DNA from: Coneutiohabitans sp964457925
GTDB lineage: Bacteria; Zhuqueibacterota; Zhuqueibacteria; Zhuqueibacterales; Zhuqueibacteraceae
Direction: 5' to 3'
NCBI GenBank assembly: GCA_964457925.1
Contig: CAYWGH010000010.1
Span: 116,844-180,843 of the forward strand
Length of the DNA: 64,000 nt
Positions 1-8,090 of this stretch are shown here, piece after piece; the stretch's first letter is position 1, and each line of letters begins with the position of its first letter. The translations under genes and the position numbers were made by a program. Below the pieces are notes generated by a model. The model ran no database searches. It was not told the origin of the DNA and saw only the letters and a program-made list of their open reading frames with translations.

Positions 1-165
1 ATAAGCTGAAAAAACGCCGCTGTATAAATTCAACCCGCCCAGCGCAGCGACCACGGTCGGCATGGCGGTACTAACAATCGTGGTGTCGAGCGCGGCAAGC
101 AAGACTTGCAAGAAAATGGCAAGCGTGACGAGCTTCGTCGCACGCTCGTTTTGATCAGGTGGCAT
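1..165 (-). CDS. MFS drug transporter, EmrB/QacA (DHA2) type, N-terminal fragment
   Basis: The first 55 codons of a gene that continues past the left edge. The protein starts MPPDQNERATKLV and enters a hydrophobic first helix that ends in LDTTIVSTAMPTV, the helix-1 signature of 14-helix DHA2 drug:proton antiporters (EmrB/QacA). Members export hydrophobic compounds across the inner membrane. The ATG lies two bases after the TGA of the upstream flippase-like gene (TGAACATG), so the two genes are probably co-transcribed and translationally coupled. The substrate cannot be inferred from this fragment. Confidence 0.8.
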   Translation of the reverse strand, partial: MPPDQNERATKLVTLAIFLQVLLAALDTTIVSTAMPTVVAALGGLNLYSGVFSAY

Positions 166-167
166 GT

Positions 168-1247
168 TCAAGCTTGTGTGGAATTTTCTTCCTGGACGGG
201 CAGGCGTTCATCCTCTTGGGAGGTGGGAGAGTGATTTTGCCTGGCGCCATTTGCCCCCGTCTCGCTCTCATCATTGGCAACGGCTTTGCGCAAGTCGAGA
301 TGCTGGCGATAGTAGAAGTAAAACCCGAGCAAAGTAATGGGAACGAAATTCACGACATGTGAAACGACAGCGAAACTGAGCGACTCGCTCGCCGAGATGC
401 CGAACAGCATGAGAGATTGCTGGCAAACCCAATGAAACGAACCGACATATCCCGGGGCCGCCGGCACCATGATCGCGATACTCGTCATCACCAAAATCAC
501 CAGACTCGCGCCCAGCGGCATGTTGTAGCGGCCATTCAGCTCAAACGCCTCGAGCGTAACGTATACGATCACGGCGTAACACAGCCAAATCGCAAACGAT
601 TGCCAGGTGATCGTCCCAAAATGCTCGGATTTTTTGAACACACCGAATCCCTCCAAAAATGAAGCAAGCAATTTGCTCACCATCTGCTTCACATTTTCGG
701 GAAAGGGCCGTAACAGGCGCATGACGACGCTGAGAGTTCTTTCCGTGCGCTTCATCAAAAAGACAATGAACACGGTACAAGCGACCGTGACGCTCAATAG
801 AATCGCGCCCCCCTTTTCAATCCAATCAGGATAATCATGAAACAGCAATGACACTCCCAGCAACAGCAACAACGAAATCACATCGATGATGCGTTCAACA
901 AAAATCGTGGCAAAAGACGCCATGCGCGACACGCCGGCAGACTGGCCGACAGCATAAGCGCGCAACACTTCACCCAGGCGAAACGGAAAAACATTATTGC
1001 CATAATACCCGATCATCATCGCCGAAAACAGTTTCTGAAAACCCACCGGCTTGATCGGCTTCATGAAATACCCCCAACGCAACGCGCGCAACCACAGGCT
1101 CACATACATGAACAGCAAGCCCGGCGCCAGCAGCCAATAATTGGCCTGCGCAAGCGTGCGCCACATCAACGCGAAATCGATATTGCGAAAGGCAAGATAG
1201 GTAAAAACGGCGCTGACGAGAAGGCTGAGGATGAGCTTGAGTCGCAT
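168..1247 (-). CDS. Flippase-like integral membrane protein (LPG synthase TM / UPF0104 family)
   Basis: A 359-residue polytopic membrane protein of the lysylphosphatidylglycerol-synthase transmembrane family (YbhN/AglD-like, PF03706). The motif NNVFPFRLGEVLRAY near residues 84-98 is the family's conserved N-x-x-P-x-R-x-GE block. The C-terminal part has the usual glycine/proline-rich helices (VPAAPGYVGSFHW). The aminoacyl-transferase domain of true MprF is absent, so this is the stand-alone membrane module, whose members are thought to move or modify lipid-linked substrates. The last 35 residues are hydrophilic and probably cytoplasmic. The gene directly precedes the MFS transporter gene. The exact substrate is unknown. 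Confidence 0.85.
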   Translation of the reverse strand: MRLKLILSLLVSAVFTYLAFRNIDFALMWRTLAQANYWLLAPGLLFMYVSLWLRALRWGYFMKPIKPVGFQKLFSAMMIGYYGNNVFPFRLGEVLRAYAVGQSAGVSRMASFATIFVERIIDVISLLLLLGVSLLFHDYPDWIEKGGAILLSVTVACTVFIVFLMKRTERTLSVVMRLLRPFPENVKQMVSKLLASFLEGFGVFKKSEHFGTITWQSFAIWLCYAVIVYVTLEAFELNGRYNMPLGASLVILVMTSIAIMVPAAPGYVGSFHWVCQQSLMLFGISASESLSFAVVSHVVNFVPITLLGFYFYYRQHLDLRKAVANDESETGANGARQNHSPTSQEDERLPVQEENSTQA

Positions 1248-1281
1248 GTCGTGAACGGCAATGGCGGAAGTCTGATAACAC

Positions 1282-1348
1282 GAAACCCCGCCCCTTTTGC
1301 CCGTGTGAGAAACCTCAGGCGCGGGAAGAGGCGGGGCTTCATTTTTTT
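1282..1348. terminator. Hairpin with T-run, possible terminator
   Basis: GC-rich arms at 1282-1299 and 1323-1340 (core GCCCCGCC / GGCGGGGC) can pair and are followed on the plus strand by a run of seven T (1342-1348). It lies between two minus-strand genes, where the T-run would be on the wrong side for the upstream gene, so its role as a terminator is uncertain. Confidence 0.35.
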
Positions 1349-1387
1349 AATTTATGAAGAGACGGCGGCCTCGCAATGCCGGGGCTG

Positions 1388-1777
1388 TCAGGTATTCGAA
1401 GACTTGGTCTTGGGAGCGCAACAATCACTCGTGCCGGCATTGCCTTCCGGTTCACATGCGGCCTTGGGCGCAGCGGCGTCTCCGGAAGTCCTCGTGGTCT
1501 GATAACCCAGCTTTTCAATCGCGCCGATGATGGCGGCTTCATTCGTCATCGCCGGGTTGAATTTCACGCTTGCTTCGCTTTTTGAGAAACTCACTTCGGC
1601 GGATTCCACGCCTTCCAGCTCAGAAAGCGTCTCGGTAATTTTATCCGCGCAGTTGCCGCAGCTCATGCCGGAAACCGGAATCACTGCGCTTTGCACCGCG
1701 CCTTGATGCGGCAACAGCAAGAAACCTGCAAAAATAATCACAGCAATCGCAGCAATGCCCAACAACGTTTTCTTCAT
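1388..1777 (-). CDS. Membrane-anchored or secreted heavy-metal-associated (HMA) domain protein
   Basis: About 129 residues. An N-terminal hydrophobic segment acts as a signal or anchor and is followed by an HMA domain. The metal-binding loop reads GMSCGNC (second Cys three residues after the first) and the fold continues with the usual LEGVESAEVSFSKSEASVKF strand-turn-strand. This resembles MerP or CopZ-type proteins that bind Cu(I), Hg(II) or similar ions outside the membrane. The C-terminal tail adds one isolated Cys and a Cys-Cys pair (DCCAP), which could be further metal ligands. The start was chosen at the third codon of the longest frame because GGAG is then six bases upstream. No metal ATPase or MerR regulator adjoins it, so the metal is unknown. 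Confidence 0.8.
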   Translation of the reverse strand: MKKTLLGIAAIAVIIFAGFLLLPHQGAVQSAVIPVSGMSCGNCADKITETLSELEGVESAEVSFSKSEASVKFNPAMTNEAAIIGAIEKLGYQTTRTSGDAAAPKAACEPEGNAGTSDCCAPKTKSSNT

Positions 1778-1966
1778 AATCATCTCCGCAATGAATAGTT
1801 GGCTGCTTTAAAAAAACTCGCGCAATATAACCCTCGCCTGTTGGAATGTCAAGCATGTTTTCGCTTGACATTCGGCAGGAACGGCGCTATTTTGTTCGCC
1901 AAGCCGGACAATATGGCGCGCCCACAAGGCCTATTCATTCACCCCGCTTTATTGACTTTCTTACTT

Positions 1967-2398
1967 ATGAACTTACAAGCCTTCCACATCTCAAAATTTC
2001 TCGCGCTCGCAGTATTGATTTTGGCATGCGGCGTGCGCAACGATCCCCGCGAGATTGCCGATGCGTTTTGTTATCGCTATCTGATTGAATTGAATCAAAC
2101 CGGGGCCTTGGAAATTTCAAGTGGTTTGGCAGCGGAGAAGTTGCGCAAAGAGATTGAATCGCTCAAAGGCAGCGCGCGGGCTTTCGAAGAAGGTGAACGA
2201 GAGTTTCACAGCTTGAAACCGTTTATTGATTTTTCTTTGAAAGCACGCACGGATAATGATGCCGAACATGTGGCGTTCGCGTATCACATAACCATTGAAC
2301 CGCGCCAAGGCTCGGGAAAAATGCACCGCGAGATTCTTGTCAACACCACGCGCACTGACGGCCGCTGGCTGGTAAGCAATTATACGTTTGATCAATAA
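1967..2398 (+). CDS. Hypothetical secreted or lipoprotein-like protein
   Basis: A 143-residue protein starting MNLQAFHISKFL, followed by a hydrophobic stretch ending LILACG. This is a signal peptide with an approximate lipobox, so the protein is probably exported and lipid-attached. The rest is charged and alternates helices with strands (residues about 25-143). It resembles small NTF2-like or DUF4878-type lipoproteins in size and pattern, but I do not recognise the family. The reading frame is open for 56 codons further upstream; the internal ATG is preferred because it begins exactly at a signal peptide. It stands alone between minus-strand genes. Confidence 0.6.
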   Translation: MNLQAFHISKFLALAVLILACGVRNDPREIADAFCYRYLIELNQTGALEISSGLAAEKLRKEIESLKGSARAFEEGEREFHSLKPFIDFSLKARTDNDAEHVAFAYHITIEPRQGSGKMHREILVNTTRTDGRWLVSNYTFDQ

Positions 2399-2435
2399 CA
2401 ACGCGGCCCACGAGGGCTTGAAGTATGCAATCCAA

Positions 2436-3500
2436 TCAATTGGCAATCCCCAGCGATAAAATCCATCTTCTCACCAAATCGACGCCCACCGTGTCTGCCC
2501 GGCTGGTTCCCAGCGGCGGCATGAATTGCTCGCCGTCTTCGAATGTGCGCGCGAGCAGTTGAAACAACAGGCTTTCCCCGGGCGCGCCCGGTTTGATGCG
2601 AACCTGAGATGAATCATTTGTGGCAAATTTTTCGGGGCGAACATTGATCGTGCTTTCTTTCAACCAGCTATAGCGCAGATCCAGCCCCGTAGTGCTGAAA
2701 ACCGGCGAATGCGGATTATGGCAGTTGGCGCAATTGCCGTGCAAATAGCCGATCGCCTCACGCTCCAGCTCAGGCCCGGGAATTTCAATTTTAGTATCGG
2801 TGATCGGCCGCGTAAAAATATTGCGATCGACCAGACGGCGCAGTTGTTCGCCGCCGTTCTCATCTAAAACACCGCTCAACTGAATCATCTCAAAGCCAAT
2901 AACAAAGTCCTTTTGCGGTTGATGGCAGGCCAGGCACATCAAGCGGCTCGGAATCGTGTAAACGTAGTTGCCGAGCGGCAATTGAAACGGCAGGCGAATT
3001 TCGCTGCCGTTGGTCAAGAATGCCTCCTCGCCTGCAGCATTCCATTGATAAACGCCTACCTGCCAGCCTTCGCGGCGGCGCTGCAGCACACGCGTTTCGA
3101 TCTTGCGCTTCGGTGTTGCACGATTGCCCAGCGCAGTCAAATAAAATGTTTTAAAGAACAGTGTGCCTTCCGGAAACTGCCATTGTTGCGCATCGTGATT
3201 TGCGATTTTACTACCGGGGGGTAAGAATATGTAGCGGCTTTTATCGTTATCATCCGAATAAAGCGCATAGCGAACTTCATACGCCACGACGCGATCACTC
3301 GGAATTTCTTGCACCGGATCGCGATACAAACCGGTTTGTGAAATTTTTTCCGGCAAGGGGGCAGTGGGATGATCCAGAAGGGTTTCTTCCGGCACCGGGG
3401 CGATGGGCGTGCCGCGTTGTGCGCAGGCGGAGAGCATAAGCAACAAAACAAATATCAGTACACCGCTGCCGTAAAAATTATATCCCGCCCGGCCTGTCAT
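2436..3500 (-). CDS. Diheme c-type cytochrome-like lipoprotein (SO2930/HNE_0200-like)
   Basis: A 354-residue lipoprotein. The signal peptide ends in LSAC (acceptor Cys at about residue 26). Two c-type heme attachment motifs are visible: CLACH near 189-193 and CANCH near 257-261. The C-terminal part contains a cytochrome-style PGAPGESLL...FMPPLG segment that could carry the distal Met ligand. The layout matches the SO2930/HNE_0200 family of predicted diheme cytochromes, periplasmic proteins of unknown electron partner. The reading frame extends 56 codons upstream and would overlap the porin gene; I chose the ATG at 3500 because the lipoprotein signal begins there. The porin gene lies upstream on the same strand, and the two are probably co-transcribed. 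Confidence 0.75.
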   Translation of the reverse strand: MTGRAGYNFYGSGVLIFVLLLMLSACAQRGTPIAPVPEETLLDHPTAPLPEKISQTGLYRDPVQEIPSDRVVAYEVRYALYSDDNDKSRYIFLPPGSKIANHDAQQWQFPEGTLFFKTFYLTALGNRATPKRKIETRVLQRRREGWQVGVYQWNAAGEEAFLTNGSEIRLPFQLPLGNYVYTIPSRLMCLACHQPQKDFVIGFEMIQLSGVLDENGGEQLRRLVDRNIFTRPITDTKIEIPGPELEREAIGYLHGNCANCHNPHSPVFSTTGLDLRYSWLKESTINVRPEKFATNDSSQVRIKPGAPGESLLFQLLARTFEDGEQFMPPLGTSRADTVGVDLVRRWILSLGIAN

Positions 3501-3661
3501 TCTGACTTCGGCGCGAGCGCTCAGGCGAACGCAAGAATCCTGTGAATATTTGCGCCCAACCCCAGACTTCGCAGAATTCTTGCTCCATGACGCCAGGAGG
3601 TTTTCACACCTCAAAATGGCGGCACCGCAACCAAACGCGATCATTTTTTTCATGACAAAAC

Positions 3662-4927
3662 TTACCACCGCATTTTAATCGAAAAATAGGCCCAGTTCGA
3701 ATCATCCGCTTCAGGGTTGCCAGCCTTGATAAAATTGCCGGTAAAAAAGCGGCTCACGCCCAAACCCACGCCGACTCGCTCCCGAAAATCATAATCGACT
3801 TGCAAATCAAAATTATAGCCCAGCTCAATGCTCTCACCGGGGCGCGCCGGCAGCAGCGTCTCTGCGCGTTTGTCGAACGTGAACCCGCGCGCCACATACC
3901 AGGCATCATTGCCGTGCGCGAGCCTCAAATAATGCAATTTTGCAGAAGCGCGCAGAACCGGTGAGGGAGAAAGCTCCGTCAAAAACATCACATCTGCGAT
4001 GTTGCTCCAACCAGCATAATCCGTCGCGCCAAATTGCCCATGCACCGTTGGAAACAGAGTTGACAATGTTTGCAGCTTGCCATCATTGGGATTTTCGTCG
4101 CCTGAACCGAATTTGTAACTCGCGCCAATCTTGGGCGACCATTTTTGCGCAAGCTTGATTTTGCCCTGCAAGACCAGACCGAATGCGTTAACCTCAAGAT
4201 TGCCATGCTTGCCGGTTTGATAAACGCCCTCAGCTTCATATTCAATGCGCTGGCACAGCACTCCCGCGAGCCGCGCGCCGAACGTGCCGAGAAACAACGC
4301 TTCACCGCTGCTGCTGCCAATGGGGAAATCGCGATCATCAATGAGCCACATGGCATAGGCCTCATACGCGCGCGTTGCAGGGCTGCCGGAGGAAAAAAAA
4401 GCGCCGGCAAATTCCTGATTGCCGTCGATGGTAGCCGCGTTTTTGTCGCGAATTTGCGCCAGCCAGAGATCGAGCGTGGTGGCGGCCTCACCGTAGGTGA
4501 AACGCAGCGCGTCGAAAGCGCGACCGACATTGCTCCAATCATTCACGCCGACGAGGCGTTGGCTGCCGAATTTCAACTCCTGCCGGCCCAGGCGCACGCG
4601 CAGCGGCTTGCCGGCCAGGCGTTGCATTTCAAAATAAGCCTGATGCACATCCGTGTTATTCAGCGGTTGCGTGGTGCTGCCCTCCTCGCCCCACAGGCGG
4701 CTATCCTGCATCTGCACGAACGCCACAAGCTGATTGGGAAAATGCCAGTTTAACCCAAGGCGCAAGCGTTGCAGCACAAAAATTTGTTCATCGCCGAGAC
4801 GGGAATCAAAATCCGCATTCTGGCGGTACTCGGAACGCTGGCGCAGCTCGCCGGAGATTTGTAACGGCTCTTGCGCGAGCAGGGGCATGGTCGCCAGCAG
4901 AAAACAAAATGGGAATCGTAGATGCAT
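3662..4927 (-). CDS. Alginate-export-like outer membrane porin
   Basis: About 421 residues: a cleavable signal peptide (MHLRFPFCFLLATMPLLAQE) followed by alternating amphipathic strands and a C-terminal aromatic residue (W), as in beta-barrels. The segments GELRQRSEYRQNADFD, VRLGRQELKFGSQRLVG and GVGLGVSRFFTGNFIKAG fit the Alginate_exp porin family (PF13372), whose members let charged sugars or other anionic solutes through the outer membrane. The start was placed nine codons into the open frame, directly at the signal peptide. It sits upstream of the cytochrome-like lipoprotein gene, but no alginate synthesis genes are present, so the solute is unknown. Confidence 0.75.
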   Translation of the reverse strand: MHLRFPFCFLLATMPLLAQEPLQISGELRQRSEYRQNADFDSRLGDEQIFVLQRLRLGLNWHFPNQLVAFVQMQDSRLWGEEGSTTQPLNNTDVHQAYFEMQRLAGKPLRVRLGRQELKFGSQRLVGVNDWSNVGRAFDALRFTYGEAATTLDLWLAQIRDKNAATIDGNQEFAGAFFSSGSPATRAYEAYAMWLIDDRDFPIGSSSGEALFLGTFGARLAGVLCQRIEYEAEGVYQTGKHGNLEVNAFGLVLQGKIKLAQKWSPKIGASYKFGSGDENPNDGKLQTLSTLFPTVHGQFGATDYAGWSNIADVMFLTELSPSPVLRASAKLHYLRLAHGNDAWYVARGFTFDKRAETLLPARPGESIELGYNFDLQVDYDFRERVGVGLGVSRFFTGNFIKAGNPEADDSNWAYFSIKMRW

Positions 4928-5123
4928 GGGAGAATGTACCTTTAAGTAAATCACGCAGGGCGAAATTCAACTTGGGTTCAACGGCCCTTGAAGTTTACGA
5001 GAATCTATAGCCTACGTTGGGCTTCACTTGCTGTGGCAGCGCGCGTCTTTACTTGACATTGCATAATGATTTCTTAGTTTGCTGACACACCATTCTAAAA
5101 CAAACGACACCAGCGGAGTGACC

Positions 5124-5371
5124 ATGAACGTGCATAGCTACACTGTATTCTTTGAACCGCTGGGGCAAGGGGCTACAATGTCGTTGTACCTGCCATCCCT
5201 GAAATTCGTACATTTGGCGAAACACTCGCGGAAGCCAAAGCCATGCCCTTGGACGCCCTCCGTTGTTATCTGGAAAGCGCCATGCAATTGTGCGAAGAAA
5301 TTCCTGCCGATGTCGTGATCGATCGCGAGCCGATTAAAGAACGTTTGGCGATCACCTTAAAAGCGGCCTGA
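5124..5371 (+). pseudogene. hicB-like antitoxin, frameshifted
   Basis: A GGAG ribosome site precedes ATG at 5124. The protein begins MNVHSYTVFFEPLGQG, matching the HicB N-terminus, then shifts frame at the G-run near 5166-5175. In the next frame the HicB sequence continues (YNVVVPAIPEIRTFGETL, then LESAMQLCEEIPADVV) to a TGA at 5369-5371. HicB antitoxins are partial RNase-H-fold proteins that neutralise HicA. The single-base deletion destroys the intact product, unless it is a sequencing error. The stop overlaps the hicA start by one base (TGATG). Confidence 0.7.
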
Positions 5372-5605
5372 TGGCGAAACTGCCCGTCGCTAAACCAAAG
5401 GACGTCGTTCGCGCGTTGCTGAAAGCCGGTTTCTACATCCATCATCAAACCGGCAGCCAGCCATGCCTGACTCCTGCACTCGACCGATCCGGAACGGCGA
5501 GTTACCATGCCCATACATAGCAAAGACCTTCCCAATGGAACGCCCGCCAACATCCTGCGACAAGCCGGCCTCACCATTGATGAATTTCTTGTCTATCTCT
5601 CATAA
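5371..5605 (+). pseudogene. hicA-like mRNA interferase toxin, frameshifted
   Basis: It starts MAKLPVAKPKDVVRALLKAG and reaches the HicA motif HHQTGS, where the catalytic His of a GSH motif is expected, but the frame reads GSQ and then drifts. In another frame the HicA C-terminus is clear (VTMPIHSKDLPNGTPANIL, then RQAGLTIDEFLVYL) and ends with TAA at 5603-5605. HicA toxins are small double-stranded-RNA-binding-fold mRNA interferases. Both genes of the pair carry frameshifts, so the module is probably inactive. It stands alone between unrelated minus-strand genes, which fits a decaying acquired module. Confidence 0.7.
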
Positions 5606-5635
5606 TTGTGGATATGGCAATTGTAGCGACGTGCC

Positions 5636-5794
5636 GGCGGCTCATCTCTACGCATCGTACGCGGCCAGCCTCTGGGGCACGGTTTTGGTGTTGGGATGCG
5701 TTGGCCCGAAAAAGTGATTGACGAGGGCGTGCACCGGCTGAAAATACTGCTTCGCCTTCTGCTTTTCTTCCAAGCGCCGACCCCAGGTTATTAG
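5636..5794 (+). other. Possible aminotransferase C-terminal remnant
   Basis: An open stretch translating to GGSSLRIVRGQPLG and then VGMRWPEKVIDEGVHRLKIL before TAG at 5792. The WPEKVIDEGVHRL pattern resembles the final helix of class I/II PLP-dependent aminotransferases. No start codon or upstream domain is visible, so if real this is a gene fragment left next to the decayed hicBA locus. The rest of 5606-5829 shows nothing recognisable. Confidence 0.22.
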
Positions 5795-5829
5795 GTTATT
5801 CATTTGACGGCATAGACAGTTGATCTAGA

Positions 5830-7287
5830 TCACCCTCGTGGCAGGTTTAATTGAAACCGGGTTCCTTTGCCGGGCGTGCTGGCCACCTGAATCGTGCCGC
5901 GGTGTTCTTCGATGATGCGCTTCACGATTGCCAGTCCCAAGCCCATGCCGGATTTTTTGGTGGAAAAATAAGGCTCGAAGATGCGCGATAAATTTTCCGC
6001 GGGAATGCCGCTGCCCGTGTCTTCAACGCTAAGCTCCACATAATTTTCATGACGGCGCGTACGCAGAACGACTTCGGCCTGTCGCGAAGATTGCAGAGCA
6101 TTCTCGATGAGATTCAACAAAACTCGGCGCAGTGCTTCCCAATCAAATGTAATGCTTGGCAGATTGTGATCCAATTCCGTTTTTACAGCGCGCTGCGTGT
6201 AGAGGCGGGTGATTTCCGCAACAAGATCATTAAGCTGCGCGGGTGCGGGGTGCAATTCGGGCATGCGCGCAAAATCCGAGAATTCGCGCACCAGGCGGCG
6301 CAGCTTCTCGATCTCATCATTGATCATGCTGCTGCTTTCGCGCAAAGTGGCGAGGTATTTTTCGTCAGCGCCACGGTATTCGTCCACCATTTGTTGCGCC
6401 ATCAACTGAATCGGTGTGAGCGGATTTTTGATTTCATGCGCGAGCACGCGCGCAATTTCGCGCCAGGCGGCCATTTTTTCCAGCGCGATCACTTGTTCCT
6501 GCTGCCGCCGTAAATCCTCCACCATCGTATTGAATGCGCTGCCCACTGCGCCGATTTCATCCTGGGATCGAATCGGCACGCGATGCTGCCAATCGCCCTG
6601 CGCAATGCGGCGCACGCCTTCCTCCAAATCCTGCAACGGCGCGGTGATGCGCCGCGCCAGATACCACCCAACGCCGACGCTCAACAGCAACACCGGCGCA
6701 TACACCGCCAGAAATGCCAGCAACAAGCTGCGCTGCAAATGCGTTTTTTCGAGAGCAATGATGTTGTACAACTGCGCCGCTTGCAAAATCACGGCGGTTT
6801 GCTGTCGCAGCGCAGCCGGCACCGGGCGCGCGCCAACCAAAATCGCTTGTTGCCGCAGCGCGATTGCCAGCCGAATGGCCAGCGAATCGCTGCCGGCATC
6901 CATCAGCGAATCAGGCATGAACCGCATTGCGGGCAAATGCGGCAAATCATGCTGCCATGCCGTCTCAGGCCAATAACGAAGAACATTGCCGGCGGTATCG
7001 AACAGAACAATGCGATGCACCGGTTCCACCAAGGTCGGCGCGGACTCGGGTTCTTGCTGCAATAAATCGGCAAAGCGTTGCATCTCCTGCGCGAGTTGTG
7101 CGCGTTCTTGTTGCGTGAGCTGTTGCACGGCCTGTAAGGCGGCATTCAAACCGGCGAGGGATTCTGTTTGCATGCCGATGGCAAGCGCCTTATCCAATAA
7201 ATTTTTGGCCAACCAGGCAACCGCGCCTGCCGGCACGAGGATGAGCAGCGCGAACATTACGATGAATTTCGAACGCAGCCGCTTCAT
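5830..7287 (-). CDS. NtrY-like membrane sensor histidine kinase
   Basis: About 485 residues: a short cytoplasmic tail, helix 1 (about 10-28), an extracytoplasmic segment with a GNVLRYWPE-like sensor region, helix 2 (about 186-211), a HAMP domain (about 212-265), HisKA with the phospho-acceptor in VLAHEIKNPLTPIQ (His about 284), and a HATPase_c domain with N box LLNLIENA, G1 DTGSGIP and G2 GMGLGL. The HEIKNPLTPI motif is typical of NtrY-type kinases. The ATG at 7287 overlaps the TGA of the upstream DUF4390 gene (ATGA), which decides the start and implies translational coupling. No response regulator gene follows, so the cognate regulator must be elsewhere. Confidence 0.9.
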   Translation of the reverse strand: MKRLRSKFIVMFALLILVPAGAVAWLAKNLLDKALAIGMQTESLAGLNAALQAVQQLTQQERAQLAQEMQRFADLLQQEPESAPTLVEPVHRIVLFDTAGNVLRYWPETAWQHDLPHLPAMRFMPDSLMDAGSDSLAIRLAIALRQQAILVGARPVPAALRQQTAVILQAAQLYNIIALEKTHLQRSLLLAFLAVYAPVLLLSVGVGWYLARRITAPLQDLEEGVRRIAQGDWQHRVPIRSQDEIGAVGSAFNTMVEDLRRQQEQVIALEKMAAWREIARVLAHEIKNPLTPIQLMAQQMVDEYRGADEKYLATLRESSSMINDEIEKLRRLVREFSDFARMPELHPAPAQLNDLVAEITRLYTQRAVKTELDHNLPSITFDWEALRRVLLNLIENALQSSRQAEVVLRTRRHENYVELSVEDTGSGIPAENLSRIFEPYFSTKKSGMGLGLAIVKRIIEEHRGTIQVASTPGKGTRFQLNLPRG

Positions 7288-7934
7288 GGTTGTGTGGAAA
7301 ACTGAAACGGTGAGGAAGTTGCCCACGCCGAAGCGCCGTGCACACGCTCTTTGCCGCTGAGAAAGAAGGAAAGCAAGCGGCTCACGTTCACGCTGAAGCC
7401 GGAGCGCCCGGCTTCCGAGGCGGCTGCTTCGTCTTGCAGATCAGCAGATTCGATGCGCTCGCGCCACCGATGATTTTGCCGGCTGCTGATGGGAATGACG
7501 GTGACTTGCAAACGCAAACGATATTGCGAGGCCGCGCGCAACGCGGCCGGCGCCGCCAGTTTATGCTGTTCCAGCTCGCTGCAAATCTTCTTCATTTCCT
7601 CGAAGGAAGCCGCAAAACGCTGCTGCTGGTCGAGGGTGATGCGAAAACGTTGCGCCCAAATGTCGTAGAGAATTTCCATGGCTTCGGTGAGGCGCAAGAC
7701 TTCGCGTCCGGATTCATCGATGAGGCGAAAATCGAAGCGGATCACGGTGGGCAAACCGCTGCGAATGGTGTTGGCAATTTTGGTTGGGAATAGATCTTCA
7801 AGCTGCACATTCACCGCGAGGCTGTCGTGCGCAGGTTCGGCCGACAGTGAAACGATGCGCGGCGTTTGCGCAGCGAGGCTGATTGCCAGCGCGAAGAAAA
7901 TGGCGGGCATCATGTAAAGAAGGCGGCCCATCAA
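7284..7934 (-). CDS. DUF4390-like exported protein, partner of NtrY-like kinase
   Basis: A 216-residue protein with a signal peptide (about 1-22, ending SLAAQ) followed by a soluble domain resembling DUF4390: PRIVSLSAEPAHDSLAVNV, then a conserved run around ALDQQQR-like and YRLRLQVTVIPI. DUF4390 genes commonly precede NtrY-like sensor kinases, and here the stop codon overlaps the kinase start by four bases. A periplasmic role in signal input to the kinase is a reasonable inference. The biochemical function of the family is not established. Confidence 0.65.
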   Translation of the reverse strand: MMGRLLYMMPAIFFALAISLAAQTPRIVSLSAEPAHDSLAVNVQLEDLFPTKIANTIRSGLPTVIRFDFRLIDESGREVLRLTEAMEILYDIWAQRFRITLDQQQRFAASFEEMKKICSELEQHKLAAPAALRAASQYRLRLQVTVIPISSRQNHRWRERIESADLQDEAAASEAGRSGFSVNVSRLLSFFLSGKERVHGASAWATSSPFQFSTQP

Positions 7935-8003
7935 GATTTTCTATCGTGTTCCCGCAACGTTAGATCGTTGCTGTTCCTTCACTGATCGAAATCATTCGCT
8001 ACT

Positions 8004-8024
8004 GGACTTGGCCAGGCCAAGTCC
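8004..8024. repeat. Perfect 10-bp inverted repeat
   Basis: GGACTTGGCC at 8004-8013 and its exact complement at 8015-8024 are separated by one base. It lies upstream of the DUF4390-kinase pair and downstream of the Omp85 gene. It could be an operator for a dimeric regulator or a hairpin; no function can be assigned. Confidence 0.5.
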
Positions 8025-8049
8025 ACCACAATGCAACATAAAGAATGCC

Positions 8050-8074
8050 CTCTCTCGGCCAAGCCGTGAGAGAA
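8050..8074 (-). terminator. Possible terminator after the Omp85 gene
   Basis: On the minus strand the arms CTCTCACGGC and GCCGAGAGAG can pair around a short loop, shortly after the Omp85 stop codon at 8091. Only a weak T-rich stretch follows, so intrinsic termination is plausible but not certain. Confidence 0.4.
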
Positions 8075-8090
8075 CAATCAGCATCATGCC

